Shown: positions 25,274 to 34,450, numbered from the stretch's first letter. The stretch: 64,000 bases of DNA from Lachnospiraceae bacterium (GCA_017627275.1 JAGAHC010000051.1:1-64000), one strand, 5' to 3'. The notes: generated by a model not told the origin, from the letters alone. Translations and numbers: made by a program.

Positions 25274-26401
25274 ATGAAGCACTCCGATTCCCTTCATGCA
25301 GACCTGCAGGCCTACCTGCAAAAGGACCTGTACCCCCTGCATATGCCGGGGCACAAGCGCAGGTTTTCCTGCGCCGGAGCGCTTCCCTTTGATCTGGATC
25401 TAACCGAGGTGCCGGGGACGGATGATCTGCATGAAGCGCAGGACATTCTGAAGGCTTCAATGGAACGAACAGCAGCCCTGTTTCATGCCAAACGCACCTG
25501 GCACCTTGTGAACGGGTCGACCCTCGGGAACCTCGCCGCTCTCTATGCGGCGGTCCCGTTTGGCGGCTCGATCCTCTGTATGGAAGGGTGCCACCGGAGC
25601 ATCCTGCACGCCGCAGAGCTTCTGCATCTGCACATCGAGTGGCTTATCCCTCCCGTTATCACGCCCTTTGAAGTCGCGGGGAGCCTGTCTCCTTCTGACG
25701 TGAGAAAGGCGTTCGAAAGCGGCCGCATTTATCACGCTGTTGTCCTCACTTCTCCCACTTACGAAGGGGTCCTTGCCGATGTTTCCGCCATCGCGTCGAT
25801 CTGCCGGGAATACGATGTTTCCCTGATCGTCGACCAGGCGCACGGCGCGCACCTCGGGCTTTTCCCGGAATGCGGTTTCCCGGAAAGCGCCGTAACCCAG
25901 GGGGCCGATCTCGTCATCCAAAGCACCCACAAGACGCTGCCGGCGCTCACACAGACGGCGCTGCTCCACCTTTGTTCCGACCGCATCGATCCGGATGCCG
26001 TCGAACATGCCCTGGATGTTTTCGAGACCTCGTCGCCGTCCTATCTTCTTCTGCTTTCCATCGACGAATGCGTCCGTACCCTGCAAAAAGACGGCGCGGC
26101 ATTGTTTGCGAAGTGGCAGGACGCGCTGCATTCTTTTTACGACCGTGTCTCTTCCCTGCGGCATCTCCGGGTCTTTTCACCGCAGACGCAGGAAGAGGTC
26201 TTTGCTGCGGACCCCGGAAAGATCCTCCTCTATGCCCCGATGGGCGGGGAGGCCCTTTCGCAGCTTCTGCGGACCCGTTACGGGTTCGAGCCGGAAAAGG
26301 TGACCGCGCAGACCGTACTTGCCATGACCAGCTGCATGGATACTAAAGAAGCGCTCCTTCGTTTCGCGGACGCGCTTCTTGCTATTGACAATACTTTATA
26401 A
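25274..26401 (+). CDS. Short Orn/Lys/Arg decarboxylase-like PLP protein
   Basis: A 375-residue protein of the Orn/Lys/Arg decarboxylase major-domain family. LYPLHMPGHKRRF and TDDLHEAQDILKASMERTAALF open it. IVDQAHGAHLGLFP supplies the PLP Asp, and STHKTLPALTQTALLHL the PLP lysine. Enzymes of this family in Firmicutes (SpeA/YaaO-like) are usually 450-490 residues, so this copy has a reduced C-terminal domain. Arginine or lysine decarboxylation is family knowledge; the substrate here is unknown. It lies 23 bases after mscL and 18 bases before the HD protein gene, probably co-transcribed. Confidence 0.8.
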   Translation: MKHSDSLHADLQAYLQKDLYPLHMPGHKRRFSCAGALPFDLDLTEVPGTDDLHEAQDILKASMERTAALFHAKRTWHLVNGSTLGNLAALYAAVPFGGSILCMEGCHRSILHAAELLHLHIEWLIPPVITPFEVAGSLSPSDVRKAFESGRIYHAVVLTSPTYEGVLADVSAIASICREYDVSLIVDQAHGAHLGLFPECGFPESAVTQGADLVIQSTHKTLPALTQTALLHLCSDRIDPDAVEHALDVFETSSPSYLLLLSIDECVRTLQKDGAALFAKWQDALHSFYDRVSSLRHLRVFSPQTQEEVFAADPGKILLYAPMGGEALSQLLRTRYGFEPEKVTAQTVLAMTSCMDTKEALLRFADALLAIDNTL

Positions 26402-26419
26402 AGAAAAAAAGGAGACCCC

Positions 26420-27028
26420 ATGGATTCACAGGAACGTCTGCAAAAACAATTCGCCTTTCTCCGGGAAATCGACCGGGAGAAGCAGGTTGTCCGCCGGACA
26501 CCGCTTGCCGACAACAGCCGCATGGAAAACGACGCGGAGCACGCCTGGCACATGGCGGTCATGGCGCTCCTCACGGCAGAATACGCGAATGAAGAGATCG
26601 ATCTTCTGCGCACCATTTCCATGATCCTCATCCATGATCTCGTGGAGATCTATTCGGGCGATACCTACGCCTACGACGAAAAGGCCAAAGAAAGCCAGCG
26701 GGAGCGCGAACTTGCGGCGGCCGACCGTCTCTTTGCGCTTCTCCCCGAAGACCAGGGCAAACAGTTCCGTGCCCTTTGGGAGGAATTTGAAGCCCATGAG
26801 ACCCCGGAAGCAAAATTTGCCAAAACACTGGACAACGTCCAGCCGACGATGCTGAATGACGCTTCCCACGGCACCAGCTGGATCTCGCACGGAATCAAAC
26901 TTTCCCAGATCCTGAAGCGAAACAGCGTGACGAAAGACGGCTCCGAAGCACTCTGGAACTACTCCTACCAGAACTTCATTCTGCCGAGCGTCGAAAAGGG
27001 CTATATTATCAAAGATGCGGAAACGTGA
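26420..27028 (+). CDS. HD-domain hydrolase (YfbR/HDDC2-like nucleotidase)
   Basis: A 202-residue HD protein. The metal ligands are seen as NDAEHAWHMAVMAL, the HD doublet in ILIHDLVEIYSGD, and a later Asp in KTLDNVQPTMLND. The YfbR/HDDC2 family hydrolyses deoxynucleoside 5'-monophosphates. It is preceded by a strong AAAGGAG. An 11-base-arm palindrome lies 17 bases downstream. The substrate is inferred from the family. Confidence 0.85.
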   Translation: MDSQERLQKQFAFLREIDREKQVVRRTPLADNSRMENDAEHAWHMAVMALLTAEYANEEIDLLRTISMILIHDLVEIYSGDTYAYDEKAKESQRERELAAADRLFALLPEDQGKQFRALWEEFEAHETPEAKFAKTLDNVQPTMLNDASHGTSWISHGIKLSQILKRNSVTKDGSEALWNYSYQNFILPSVEKGYIIKDAET

Positions 27029-27044
27029 TTTTTTCCCTCTGCCT

Positions 27045-27070
27045 TATTTATGCGCAAAGGCGCATAAATA
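27045..27070. repeat. Perfect 11-base-arm palindrome
   Basis: TATTTATGCGC, then AAAG, then GCGCATAAATA. No U-tract follows on either strand, so this is either an inefficient terminator for the HD gene or an operator upstream of the cyclase promoter. Confidence 0.5.
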
Positions 27071-27140
27071 CACAATATATTGAATACTAAAAACTATCAT
27101 AAAACAAATCAAATCTATATCCTTTTTTTGAAAATCCATG

Positions 27141-27168
27141 TATAATATCGTTATTCAAAAAAACGGAG
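27141..27168 (+). promoter_or_regulatory. -10 box and ribosome binding site that set the cyclase start
   Basis: A perfect TATAAT at 27141-27146 would begin transcription near 27153. The first usable start after it is TTG 27177, preceded by GGAG at 27165-27168. The ATG at 27138 lies upstream of this promoter and is therefore unlikely. Confidence 0.5.
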
Positions 27169-27176
27169 TAACGATA

Positions 27177-28154
27177 TTGAGCGAAAACGACAATCTGGAA
27201 AAGCGTATCTCCGAACTGGAAGCGGAACTGGCCGCTCTGAAGCGGAAGCACAGTTTCGTCATGACTGCGCTGGACAACCTGCCAAATCCGATTTTCATCA
27301 AAGACGAGGAACTGCGTTTCTTCTTCTTTAATCAGTCATACTCTAAATTCTTCGGTATGGAGCCGGAAAAGTACTTCGGGACGACAGTCCTGGACCTGGA
27401 CTACCTGCCGATGGAGGATCGGGTAAAGTTCAACGAAGAAGACGCGCGTCTGATGCGGGAAAACGCCATCAAAAACTACACGCAGGACTTCCTGGGAAGC
27501 GACGGTGAGATCCACCCTTCCTTCTACTGGTCCCGCGGCGTGCTTGACGAATCGACCGGCGCCCGCGGCATCATCGGGGAGATCGTCGACATTACCGATG
27601 AGCGCAATCTCCAGCTTAATCTGGCGCAGACACTCACCAAACTGCAGGATGCCAACGAGAAGCTGGAGAAAACAATGGAGATCGATGCCGGGACCGGCAT
27701 TTATAACCGCGTGCTCTTAAACCGTCTCATCGGTGAGCTGGCGCTACGGAAGACTGCGGAGTATCGGACTTCCTGCGCGCTTCTGTGTGATCTGGATCAC
27801 TTTAAACGGGTCAACGACTCCTTCGGCCATCTGAAGGGCGATGCGGTGCTGACCCAGTTCGCGGATATCATCAAGAGCGAATGCAGAAGCGACGATATGC
27901 CCATCCGTTACGGCGGGGACGAATTCCTGCTGCTGCTGCATAAAGCGACCGGCGAAGTCGGCGTCGCGGTGGCGGAGCGGATCCGTGAGCGCTGCGAATC
28001 CGAGATCATTCTTCCGGACGGCAACCCCATCACCGTCAGCATCGGCGTGGCGCTCGTCGGGGACAGCCAGAATCTGGAAGCCGTGATCTACAAATTGGAC
28101 AATGCCCTCTATAAAGCCAAGGAGCAAGGACGGAACCGCGTTGTAAAAGCGTAA
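27177..28154 (+). CDS. PAS-GGDEF diguanylate cyclase
   Basis: A 325-residue protein. A short coiled coil (NLEKRISELEAELAALKRK) leads to a PAS domain (MTALDNLPNPIFIKDEELRF to EIVDITDERN), a signalling helix, and a GGDEF domain. Its active site is RYGGDEF and its upstream RSDD matches the RxxD inhibitory site. It should make c-di-GMP with product feedback; no EAL domain is present. There are no membrane segments, so it is a cytoplasmic sensor. TTG 27177 is preferred to ATG 27138 on promoter and ribosome-site grounds. Confidence 0.9.
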   Translation: MSENDNLEKRISELEAELAALKRKHSFVMTALDNLPNPIFIKDEELRFFFFNQSYSKFFGMEPEKYFGTTVLDLDYLPMEDRVKFNEEDARLMRENAIKNYTQDFLGSDGEIHPSFYWSRGVLDESTGARGIIGEIVDITDERNLQLNLAQTLTKLQDANEKLEKTMEIDAGTGIYNRVLLNRLIGELALRKTAEYRTSCALLCDLDHFKRVNDSFGHLKGDAVLTQFADIIKSECRSDDMPIRYGGDEFLLLLHKATGEVGVAVAERIRERCESEIILPDGNPITVSIGVALVGDSQNLEAVIYKLDNALYKAKEQGRNRVVKA

Positions 28155-28183
28155 CTTACTCTGATCACAAAACAGGAAAACGT

Positions 28184-28219
28184 ACGGGCGTCTGTATTAT
28201 AATAAAGACGCTCGTTTTT
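28184..28219 (+). terminator. Rho-independent terminator of the GGDEF gene
   Basis: Arms ACGGGCGTCT and AGACGCTCGT with one mismatch, followed by five T. A TATAAT sits in the loop (28198-28203), so the same stretch may also start transcription of the FAD protein gene. Confidence 0.7.
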
Positions 28220-28245
28220 ATTTCTGAAAAAGGACGGATAAAAAC

Positions 28246-29616
28246 ATGAAGTACGATGTCATCATAATCGGCGGAGGCCCGGGCGGGATCTATTCCGCGT
28301 ACGAACTGACACACAATGACCCTTCTTTGAAGATCGCGTTGTTTGAAGCCGGCGGGCTCCTGGAGGACAGGCACTGCCCGATCGACGGCGAAAACATAAA
28401 GACCTGCGTCCATTGCAAGACCTGTTCCATCATGAACGGGTTCGGCGGCGCCGGCGCGTTTTCCGACGGCAAATACAATATCACCAACGACTTCGGCGGA
28501 ACGCTCTATCAATACATCGGCCCGAAAAAGGCCATCGAGCTCATGCAGTACGTCGACAGCATCAATCTGGCAAACGGCGGCGAAGGCACCAAACTCTATT
28601 CCACGTCAGGGACCGACATCAAGAAGCTTTGCACACAGAACAATCTCCGGCTCCTTGACGCCTCGGTCCGTCACCTCGGGACGGACATCAATTACATCGT
28701 CTTAAAGAATCTTTATAACGATCTGAAGGACCGGGTGGATTTTTACTTCCATACCCCGGTGGAATCTCTGGAAGTCCTGGAGGACGGGTATCGCGTCCAT
28801 TACGAAGGAGGAAGCGCGGACGGCAGCAAGTGTATCGTCTCCGTCGGCAGGAGCGGCTCCAAATGGATGGAGTCCGTCTGCAAGGCGCTGGATATTCCGA
28901 CGAAGTCCAACCGCGTCGACATCGGCGTTCGCGTGGAGCTTCCGGCCGTTATTTTTTCCGATCTCACCGATAGGCTCTATGAGAGTAAGATCGTCTACCG
29001 CACCGAAAAGTACGAGGACAGCGTCCGCACGTTCTGCATGAACCCGCGCGGGTTCGTCGTCACCGAAAACACGAACGGCATCGTTACGGTGAACGGCCAC
29101 AGTTTTGAAGACCCTGAAAAACAGACGGAAAACACCAACTTCGCACTGCTGGTCGCGAAGCATTTTTCCGAGCCCTTTAAGGATTCCAACGGATACGGCG
29201 AAAGCATCGCAAAACTCTCCAACATGCTGGGCGGCGGTGTCATCGTGCAGCGGTTCGGAGACCTGGTGCGCGGCCGCAGAAGCAACCACGAGCGGATCGA
29301 ACAGTCCACGGTCACCCCGACACTGGATGCGACGCCGGGCGACCTTTCCCTGGTCCTTCCCAAGCGCATTCTCGACGGCATCATCGAGATGATCTACGCG
29401 CTCGATAAGATCTGCAAGGGGACCGCGAACGACGATACCCTTCTGTATGGGGTCGAGGTGAAGTTCTATAACATGGAAGTGTCGCTCAACGAAAACCTGG
29501 AGACGCGCTATCCCGGACTCTACGTCATCGGGGACGGAAGCGGCGTCACGCATTCCCTCTCGCACGCTTCGGCCAGCGGAGTCTATGTGGCGAGGAAGAT
29601 CCTGGAGACGGTTTAA
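28246..29616 (+). CDS. FAD-dependent oxidoreductase (COG2509-like)
   Basis: A 456-residue flavoprotein. The dinucleotide loop is VIIIGGGPGGIYSAYEL, with the ribose Glu in ALFEAGG. CPIDGENIKTCVHCKTCSIM contains four Cys, and the next segment is GFGGAGAFSDGK. The C-terminal FAD motif is LYVIGDGSGVTHSLSHASASG. These features belong to the uncharacterised FAD-dependent dehydrogenase group COG2509. The Cys cluster could bind iron-sulfur, which is inference. It stands alone, and its TAA overlaps the stop of the convergent carboxypeptidase gene. Confidence 0.85.
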   Translation: MKYDVIIIGGGPGGIYSAYELTHNDPSLKIALFEAGGLLEDRHCPIDGENIKTCVHCKTCSIMNGFGGAGAFSDGKYNITNDFGGTLYQYIGPKKAIELMQYVDSINLANGGEGTKLYSTSGTDIKKLCTQNNLRLLDASVRHLGTDINYIVLKNLYNDLKDRVDFYFHTPVESLEVLEDGYRVHYEGGSADGSKCIVSVGRSGSKWMESVCKALDIPTKSNRVDIGVRVELPAVIFSDLTDRLYESKIVYRTEKYEDSVRTFCMNPRGFVVTENTNGIVTVNGHSFEDPEKQTENTNFALLVAKHFSEPFKDSNGYGESIAKLSNMLGGGVIVQRFGDLVRGRRSNHERIEQSTVTPTLDATPGDLSLVLPKRILDGIIEMIYALDKICKGTANDDTLLYGVEVKFYNMEVSLNENLETRYPGLYVIGDGSGVTHSLSHASASGVYVARKILETV

Positions 29617-30806
29617 CCTTCCTGTGTGATATCCGTTTCATACGAATTGCCGCGGTTTAACTCTCCGGCGTTTTCGCCGGTGTATAACTGATAGACCGCA
29701 ACATGGTCATAGATGGCGCGCCAGGAACTCCAGGCGTCTGCCGTGACACAGATATGATGGCCGCCGTCATCCGAGATCTGATAACTTGCGGCACAGCAGC
29801 CGGCTTCCTGTACGTAGCCGGTTTTTGCACTTTTTACGACACCGTGATTGTCCTTATCCTCTATGCGGCGGATGAACCAGTTGGAGATCTCGATCCCTTC
29901 CGGATGGATCTCGGAAGAAGACGTCGTGTAGATCCTGGTGGAAAGGACCTCCCGGCACAGATCGTTTTCCAGCGCCGCCTTCAGCATCATGGCCATATCG
30001 GTGATGGTGCAGTGGTGGTTCTCATCATAGAGGCCGACGCTGTTCGTAAAGTGCGAAGTTTCGGAAAGACCCAGTTCCGCGATCTTCTCATTCATCTTTG
30101 CCGCGAAGGTTTCCTCATCTCCCGCAACGTAGGCCGCAAGACTCATGGCCGCATCTCCGCCGGAAGGGAGGATGGTCCCGTAGAGGAGATCCTCTACCGT
30201 CACCACTTCCTCCGGCATAAAGCCTGCCTGCGAACAGCCCTTTTGATAGGTGTAGTCCACGATCTCCGCATCGATGACGACCTGCTCGGCAAGGACGTCC
30301 TCCATGGTCTTTCCCTCTTCCTTCTGCTCTTCCAGCATTTCGACCGCCGTCAAAAGCGTCAGGATCTTGGTCATGGAAGCCGGGTTGATCACGGTATCTT
30401 CTCCCCTGCCCGCGATGATCTCGCCCGTCTCCACGTCGATCAGCACCGCGTAATTGCTGAGTACCTCTTCGCTCACAAGCTGCGAGAACCGGTCCGTATA
30501 GCGGACCTCATATCCGTCAAAGAACATTTCCACTTCGGGAGAGATCGTTTTTTCTTCCTCGACCGGTTCTTCCGGAAGCGCGACAACTGATGTCACCTCC
30601 TGCTCCGGTTCGATCACTTCCCGTTGTGCTGCCTGTCGTTCGGAAATGAAACGGACAAGGGCCTGTCCGCCCTTAACGATCCCGAATATCAGAAGTGCCG
30701 CCGTCAGAATAAACCCTGCGATGATTCCGCGGCGGATCCAGATTTTTTTTCGATAAGCCCTGTAACGCGCAGGGTTGATCCTGCGCGGCGCTCTATTATT
30801 ATCCAT
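29613..30806 (-). CDS. D-alanyl-D-alanine carboxypeptidase-like serine hydrolase
   Basis: A 397-residue membrane-anchored protein. A single segment (about 27-48) is followed by a Glu-rich linker and a penicillin-binding-protein fold. The nucleophile box is SMTK (NPASMTKILTLLTAVE). The second motif, normally SxN, reads SGGDAAMSLA, with Gly in place of Asn. The third is KTG (SAKTGYVQEAG). The family trims D-Ala from peptidoglycan stem peptides outside the membrane. The SGG variant occurs in a region otherwise well kept; activity is likely but unproven. The stop overlaps the convergent gene. Confidence 0.85.
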   Translation of the reverse strand: MDNNRAPRRINPARYRAYRKKIWIRRGIIAGFILTAALLIFGIVKGGQALVRFISERQAAQREVIEPEQEVTSVVALPEEPVEEEKTISPEVEMFFDGYEVRYTDRFSQLVSEEVLSNYAVLIDVETGEIIAGRGEDTVINPASMTKILTLLTAVEMLEEQKEEGKTMEDVLAEQVVIDAEIVDYTYQKGCSQAGFMPEEVVTVEDLLYGTILPSGGDAAMSLAAYVAGDEETFAAKMNEKIAELGLSETSHFTNSVGLYDENHHCTITDMAMMLKAALENDLCREVLSTRIYTTSSSEIHPEGIEISNWFIRRIEDKDNHGVVKSAKTGYVQEAGCCAASYQISDDGGHHICVTADAWSSWRAIYDHVAVYQLYTGENAGELNRGNSYETDITQEG

Positions 30807-30832
30807 AAATGGCTGCTGCTCTTTTTTTATAC

Positions 30833-31600
30833 TTACAAAAAGTTCTCCGTGACGATCTTGACCCCCAGCAAAACAAGGACAATGACGATCACGGGTTTGG
30901 TGATCCGGGAACCGTTTTTGATGGCAAGGCCGGTCCCCAGGTAGCTTCCCGCCATATTGGCCAGCATCGACGGGAAGGCCAGTTTGAATAACACATTTCC
31001 GCTGAGCATATACACAAGAAGCGATGTCGCCGAGGTCGTGAAGTTGATGACCTTGGCGTGCGCGTTGGATGTTTTGATCCCGAGTTTGGCAAATACGGAA
31101 AAGGCGATGATCCAGAGCGTCCCCGCCCCCGGTCCGTAAAAGCCGTCGTAAACCCCGACCACGAGCGCGGAAAGCGCGCCCGTCAGATAGGTCCGTCTGT
31201 TCAAAACGACCGTCTCGTCCTCCCTGTCCGGGAAGAGTTTTTTGTTAAAGACGATCAGCATCATGATGGGCAGAATGATGATCATGGCCACGGCGAGCAC
31301 GCGTTCCGAAACCAGAAGGTTCATCCTTGCTCCTGTGGCAGAGCCGATCACCGCAGCAATGACGCAGGGGATCGCCAGTTTCAGAACAACATACCCCTGT
31401 TTGATAAAGCGCGCCAGAGAAATGGATGTGCCGCCGACTCCCGTCAGCTTATTGGAGGCGATCGCATAGTGCGTCGGCAGCCCGGCCAGCATATAGGCCG
31501 GCAGTGAGATCAGTCCGCCCCCGCCGCCGATCGCATCCACGAATCCCGCCAGAAATGTGAGCGGAATAACGATCAAATACATCTTCAGAGTAATTTCCAT
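30833..31600 (-). CDS. TSUP (TauE/SafE) family exporter
   Basis: A 255-residue membrane protein with about eight segments in two repeats. LTFLAGFVDAIGGGGGLISLPAYML and, halfway through, YDGFYGPGAGTLWIIAF are the paired TSUP signatures. The family moves sulfite, sulfoacetate or similar anions. Substrate is unknown. It follows metQ on the same strand, but a strong palindromic terminator lies between, so it is probably separately transcribed. Confidence 0.9.
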   Translation of the reverse strand: MEITLKMYLIVIPLTFLAGFVDAIGGGGGLISLPAYMLAGLPTHYAIASNKLTGVGGTSISLARFIKQGYVVLKLAIPCVIAAVIGSATGARMNLLVSERVLAVAMIIILPIMMLIVFNKKLFPDREDETVVLNRRTYLTGALSALVVGVYDGFYGPGAGTLWIIAFSVFAKLGIKTSNAHAKVINFTTSATSLLVYMLSGNVLFKLAFPSMLANMAGSYLGTGLAIKNGSRITKPVIVIVLVLLGVKIVTENFL

Positions 31601-31633
31601 AACGGAGTAATTATAGCAGGATTGTCAATAAAA

Positions 31634-31701
31634 GGAACCACTGTCCCTGAGGAAACTGGTCCCGTAGTACAGGGACCAGTTTCCTCAGGGACAGTGGTTC
31701 C
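31634..31701. terminator. GGAACCA-family palindrome, perfect 30-base arms; terminator of metQ
   Basis: Two perfectly complementary 30-base arms (31634-31663 and 31672-31701) around GTAGTACA. A T-run follows on the plus strand, and TTTTATTG follows on the minus strand, which is the side that ends metQ. It belongs to the same family as the repeats at 20340, 37932 and 59765. Confidence 0.85.
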
Positions 31702-31710
31702 TTTTTTGAC

Positions 31711-32580
31711 TCAGCTGAACGGGATGACGCCGCCGTCGTAAGTGTCGTTGATGAACTTCTTAACTTCGTCAGACTTTAAGACGTCCACGAGCGCCTTGAT
31801 CTTGGCTTCGTTTTCATTGCCTTCTTTCACGGCGATGATGTTCACATAGGTTTTGGCGGCTTCGGAGTCGGCGCTTTCGTAAGCGAGGGAATCCTTTGCA
31901 ACAGAGAGGCCCGCTTCGATTGCGTAGTTGCCGTTCAGGACAACATAGGCCATTTCATTGATCACGTGGGTAATCTGCGCAGCCTCGAGTTCCTGGATCT
32001 TGATGTTTAAGGGATTGTCCGTGATGTCGTTCACGGTTGCAGTCAGGCCCGCGCCGTCTTTTAAGGTCAGGATGCCGTTGTCCTGCAGAAGGAGCAGCGC
32101 TCTTGCTTCATTGGTGGTGTCGTTCGGGACTGCGATGGTGTCGCCTTCCGCGATCTCGTCGAGGCTCTTCTTCTGGCCGGGATAGATGCCGAAGGGTTCA
32201 TAGTGGATGCCGCCGGCATTCACGAGATGCGTGCCCTGCTCTTCATTGAAGGACTCCAGATACGGAACATGCTGGAAGTAGTTGGCATCAAACTCGCCGG
32301 ATTCGACGACGTTGTTCGGCTGGACGTAGTCCTGGAACTCCGTGACCTGCAGGTCATAGCCCTGTTCCGCCAGGATGGGTTTTGCCACCGCGAGGATCTC
32401 CGCATGCGGAGTGGTCGAAGCGGCAACGGTGATGGTCTCAGTCTCTCCTTCGGCCGGCGCCGCGGCTTCCTCCGAAGCTGCCGGTGCGGACGATGCCGGT
32501 GCGGAAGCGGTACCGCCGCAGGCGGTGAGTGTCAGCGCAAGCAGTGTGCCTGCGAGAATAACGGATAAGAATTTTTTCAT
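31711..32580 (-). CDS. metQ: MetQ-type methionine-binding lipoprotein
   Basis: A 289-residue NlpA/MetQ lipoprotein. The signal peptide MKKFLSVILAGTLLALTLTAC has lipobox Cys21, followed by an Ala/Ser/Glu-rich linker. The binding domain opens ITVAASTTPHAEILAVAKP and includes FDANYFQHVPYLESFN. It captures D- or L-methionine outside the membrane and delivers it to MetI/MetN encoded just upstream. ATG 32580 is chosen because the signal peptide starts there. Confidence 0.92.
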   Translation of the reverse strand: MKKFLSVILAGTLLALTLTACGGTASAPASSAPAASEEAAAPAEGETETITVAASTTPHAEILAVAKPILAEQGYDLQVTEFQDYVQPNNVVESGEFDANYFQHVPYLESFNEEQGTHLVNAGGIHYEPFGIYPGQKKSLDEIAEGDTIAVPNDTTNEARALLLLQDNGILTLKDGAGLTATVNDITDNPLNIKIQELEAAQITHVINEMAYVVLNGNYAIEAGLSVAKDSLAYESADSEAAKTYVNIIAVKEGNENEAKIKALVDVLKSDEVKKFINDTYDGGVIPFS

Positions 32581-32699
32581 AACAAGGTCCTCCTCTTTCA
32601 TTCATCAATTTTTTTCTGTCCGGTAATGACAAGTCTGATTATAGAAAAGGAGTCTTTGTTTGTCCTATCCGTTTTTCCTATAAGCAGTTATCGGCCGGT

Positions 32700-33362
32700 C
32701 TATATGTGACGTTTGTCGATCCGGCCCGCGATGTGCATGCCGATGAACGTGAAGATCTGCTGCAGCAGCACCAGCAGGATCACGGTCACGATCATGATCG
32801 GAAAGTTGAAGCGGTAATAGCCGTAACGCACGGCAATGTCGCCCAGGCCGCCGGCTCCCACGACGCCCGCCATGGCGGAGTACCCGAGGATCGTTCCGAG
32901 CGCGATGACAGCGCCCGTCACCAGAGAGACCCGCGCTTCCGGAAGCAGAACCTTCGTGACGATCTGCATGTCGCTTGCGCCGATGGACTGCGCCGCTTCG
33001 ATGACGCCGTGATCCACTTCCTTGATCGAACTCTCGACCATACGGGCAATGAAGGGCGCTGCGGAGATCGTAAGCGGCACGATCGCCGCCGTCGGGCCGT
33101 AGCTCTTTCCCACAATAAACCGGGTCACCGGAATCAGAAGCATCAGCATGATCAGAAAAGGCACGCTGCGCATGATGTTTGCGACAACGTCAAGGATTCT
33201 GTAGATGCCGGCATTCGGCCGGATTCCCTCTTTGTCTGTCACAGACAGCCCGATCCCCCAGGGGATCCCCAGGATATAACCGAACAGCGTCGCAAAGCCG
33301 GTCATATAAAGCGACTCTCCGATGCCGCGTACGATCATCATGATGACTTCGTTTGAGAACAT
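32700..33362 (-). CDS. metI: MetI-type methionine ABC permease
   Basis: A 220-residue permease with five membrane segments. The cytoplasmic EAA loop is EAAQSIGASDMQIVTKVLLPEA, the contact site for MetN. The rest (IMRSVPFLIMLMLLIPVTRF, YSAMAGVVGAGGLGDIAVRYGY) follows MetI closely. It forms a MetN2I2 importer with the genes on both sides, with a gap of 38 bases from metN and 119 bases to metQ. Confidence 0.93.
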   Translation of the reverse strand: MFSNEVIMMIVRGIGESLYMTGFATLFGYILGIPWGIGLSVTDKEGIRPNAGIYRILDVVANIMRSVPFLIMLMLLIPVTRFIVGKSYGPTAAIVPLTISAAPFIARMVESSIKEVDHGVIEAAQSIGASDMQIVTKVLLPEARVSLVTGAVIALGTILGYSAMAGVVGAGGLGDIAVRYGYYRFNFPIMIVTVILLVLLQQIFTFIGMHIAGRIDKRHI

Positions 33363-33400
33363 CTTTCTTCCTCTCTTCCGTGTTGTACTCTACACCGCCG

Positions 33401-34450
33401 TCAGGGCGTTTCGATCACCTGCACACCGAATCCCTTTTCCTTCAGATAAGCAATGGCATCCTCCTGGACCACCTTGTCTCCGATCAGATCCATGACCATC
33501 TCTCCGGTGGTCTCCCCGCGCATCTCCTTGATGTCCGCGCGCAGGATATTGCAATCCATATGAAAGTCTTTTGTCAGTGTGGAAACGATCGGTTCATAGG
33601 CCGCGTTCCCGCGGAACACGACACGGATCCTGGTGGCGCCCGGCACCGGCGCGATCTGCAGCGGGTTCCTCAAAAGCGCTTCCGGATCGTCTTCCCACTC
33701 ATCCGGATCCTTCCAGTCGATGATCAGGCGCTTTGCGGCCCGGGACTTCGGATGCGTGAAAATGTCCTCCACGGCTCCGCGCTCCACGATCTCTCCGTCT
33801 TCCACGATGGCAACATGATGGCAGATGTCGCGGACCACCGACATCTGGTGCGTGATGATCACGATGGTGATGCCGGTCTTCCGGTTGATGTCGGAAAGAA
33901 GCGACAGGATCGAACTCGTCGTCTGCGGATCAAGGGCGCTGGTCGCTTCATCGCACAGAAGGATCTTCGGATCGGACGCCAGGGCTCTCGCGATGGCTAC
34001 GCGCTGTTTCTGCCCGCCGGACAGCTGGGAGGGATAGGCCCCCATCTTGTCTCTGATCCCCACGGTCTCCAGAAGTTCTTCCGCCTTTTTTCTTGCTTCC
34101 TGTTTGCCGATGCCCTGTACGATCAGGGGAAAGCACACATTGTCGAGTACGCTTTTCTGCATCAGAAGGTTAAAGCCCTGAAAGATCATGCTGATGCTCC
34201 GGCGCAGGTGCCGGAGTTCGACCTCTTTCATGGCTCCCAGGTCCTTTCCCTCGATCAGGACGTGTCCCTTTGTCGGCCGCTCCAGAAAGTTCAGACACCT
34301 CACCAGCGTACTCTTTCCGGCGCCGGACATGCCGATGATGCCGTAGATGTCTCCGGCTTCCACCGTCAGGTTGATGTCCTTTAAGGCTTCCACCTTTCCT
34401 TCTTTGGTCTCGAAGGTTTTCGACAGGTCTTTCACTTCAATGATCGCCAT
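33401..34450 (-). CDS. metN: MetN-type methionine ABC ATPase with NIL domain
   Basis: A 349-residue ATPase. Walker A is GMSGAGKSTLVRC, signature LSGGQKQRVAIARAL, Walker B ILLCDEATSALDP. The C-terminal NIL domain (about 270-345, VFRGNAAYEPIVSTL) senses methionine and shuts transport off in known MetN proteins. ATG 34450 follows AAAGGATTCTGT. No SAM riboswitch motif is visible in the short upstream region, so control is probably through the NIL domain or a promoter I cannot identify. Confidence 0.94.
   Translation of the reverse strand: MAIIEVKDLSKTFETKEGKVEALKDINLTVEAGDIYGIIGMSGAGKSTLVRCLNFLERPTKGHVLIEGKDLGAMKEVELRHLRRSISMIFQGFNLLMQKSVLDNVCFPLIVQGIGKQEARKKAEELLETVGIRDKMGAYPSQLSGGQKQRVAIARALASDPKILLCDEATSALDPQTTSSILSLLSDINRKTGITIVIITHQMSVVRDICHHVAIVEDGEIVERGAVEDIFTHPKSRAAKRLIIDWKDPDEWEDDPEALLRNPLQIAPVPGATRIRVVFRGNAAYEPIVSTLTKDFHMDCNILRADIKEMRGETTGEMVMDLIGDKVVQEDAIAYLKEKGFGVQVIETP

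Noticed and set aside
27138..27176. ATG start for the GGDEF protein
   Set aside because: It precedes the TATAAT box and lacks a ribosome site; TTG 27177 is better placed.
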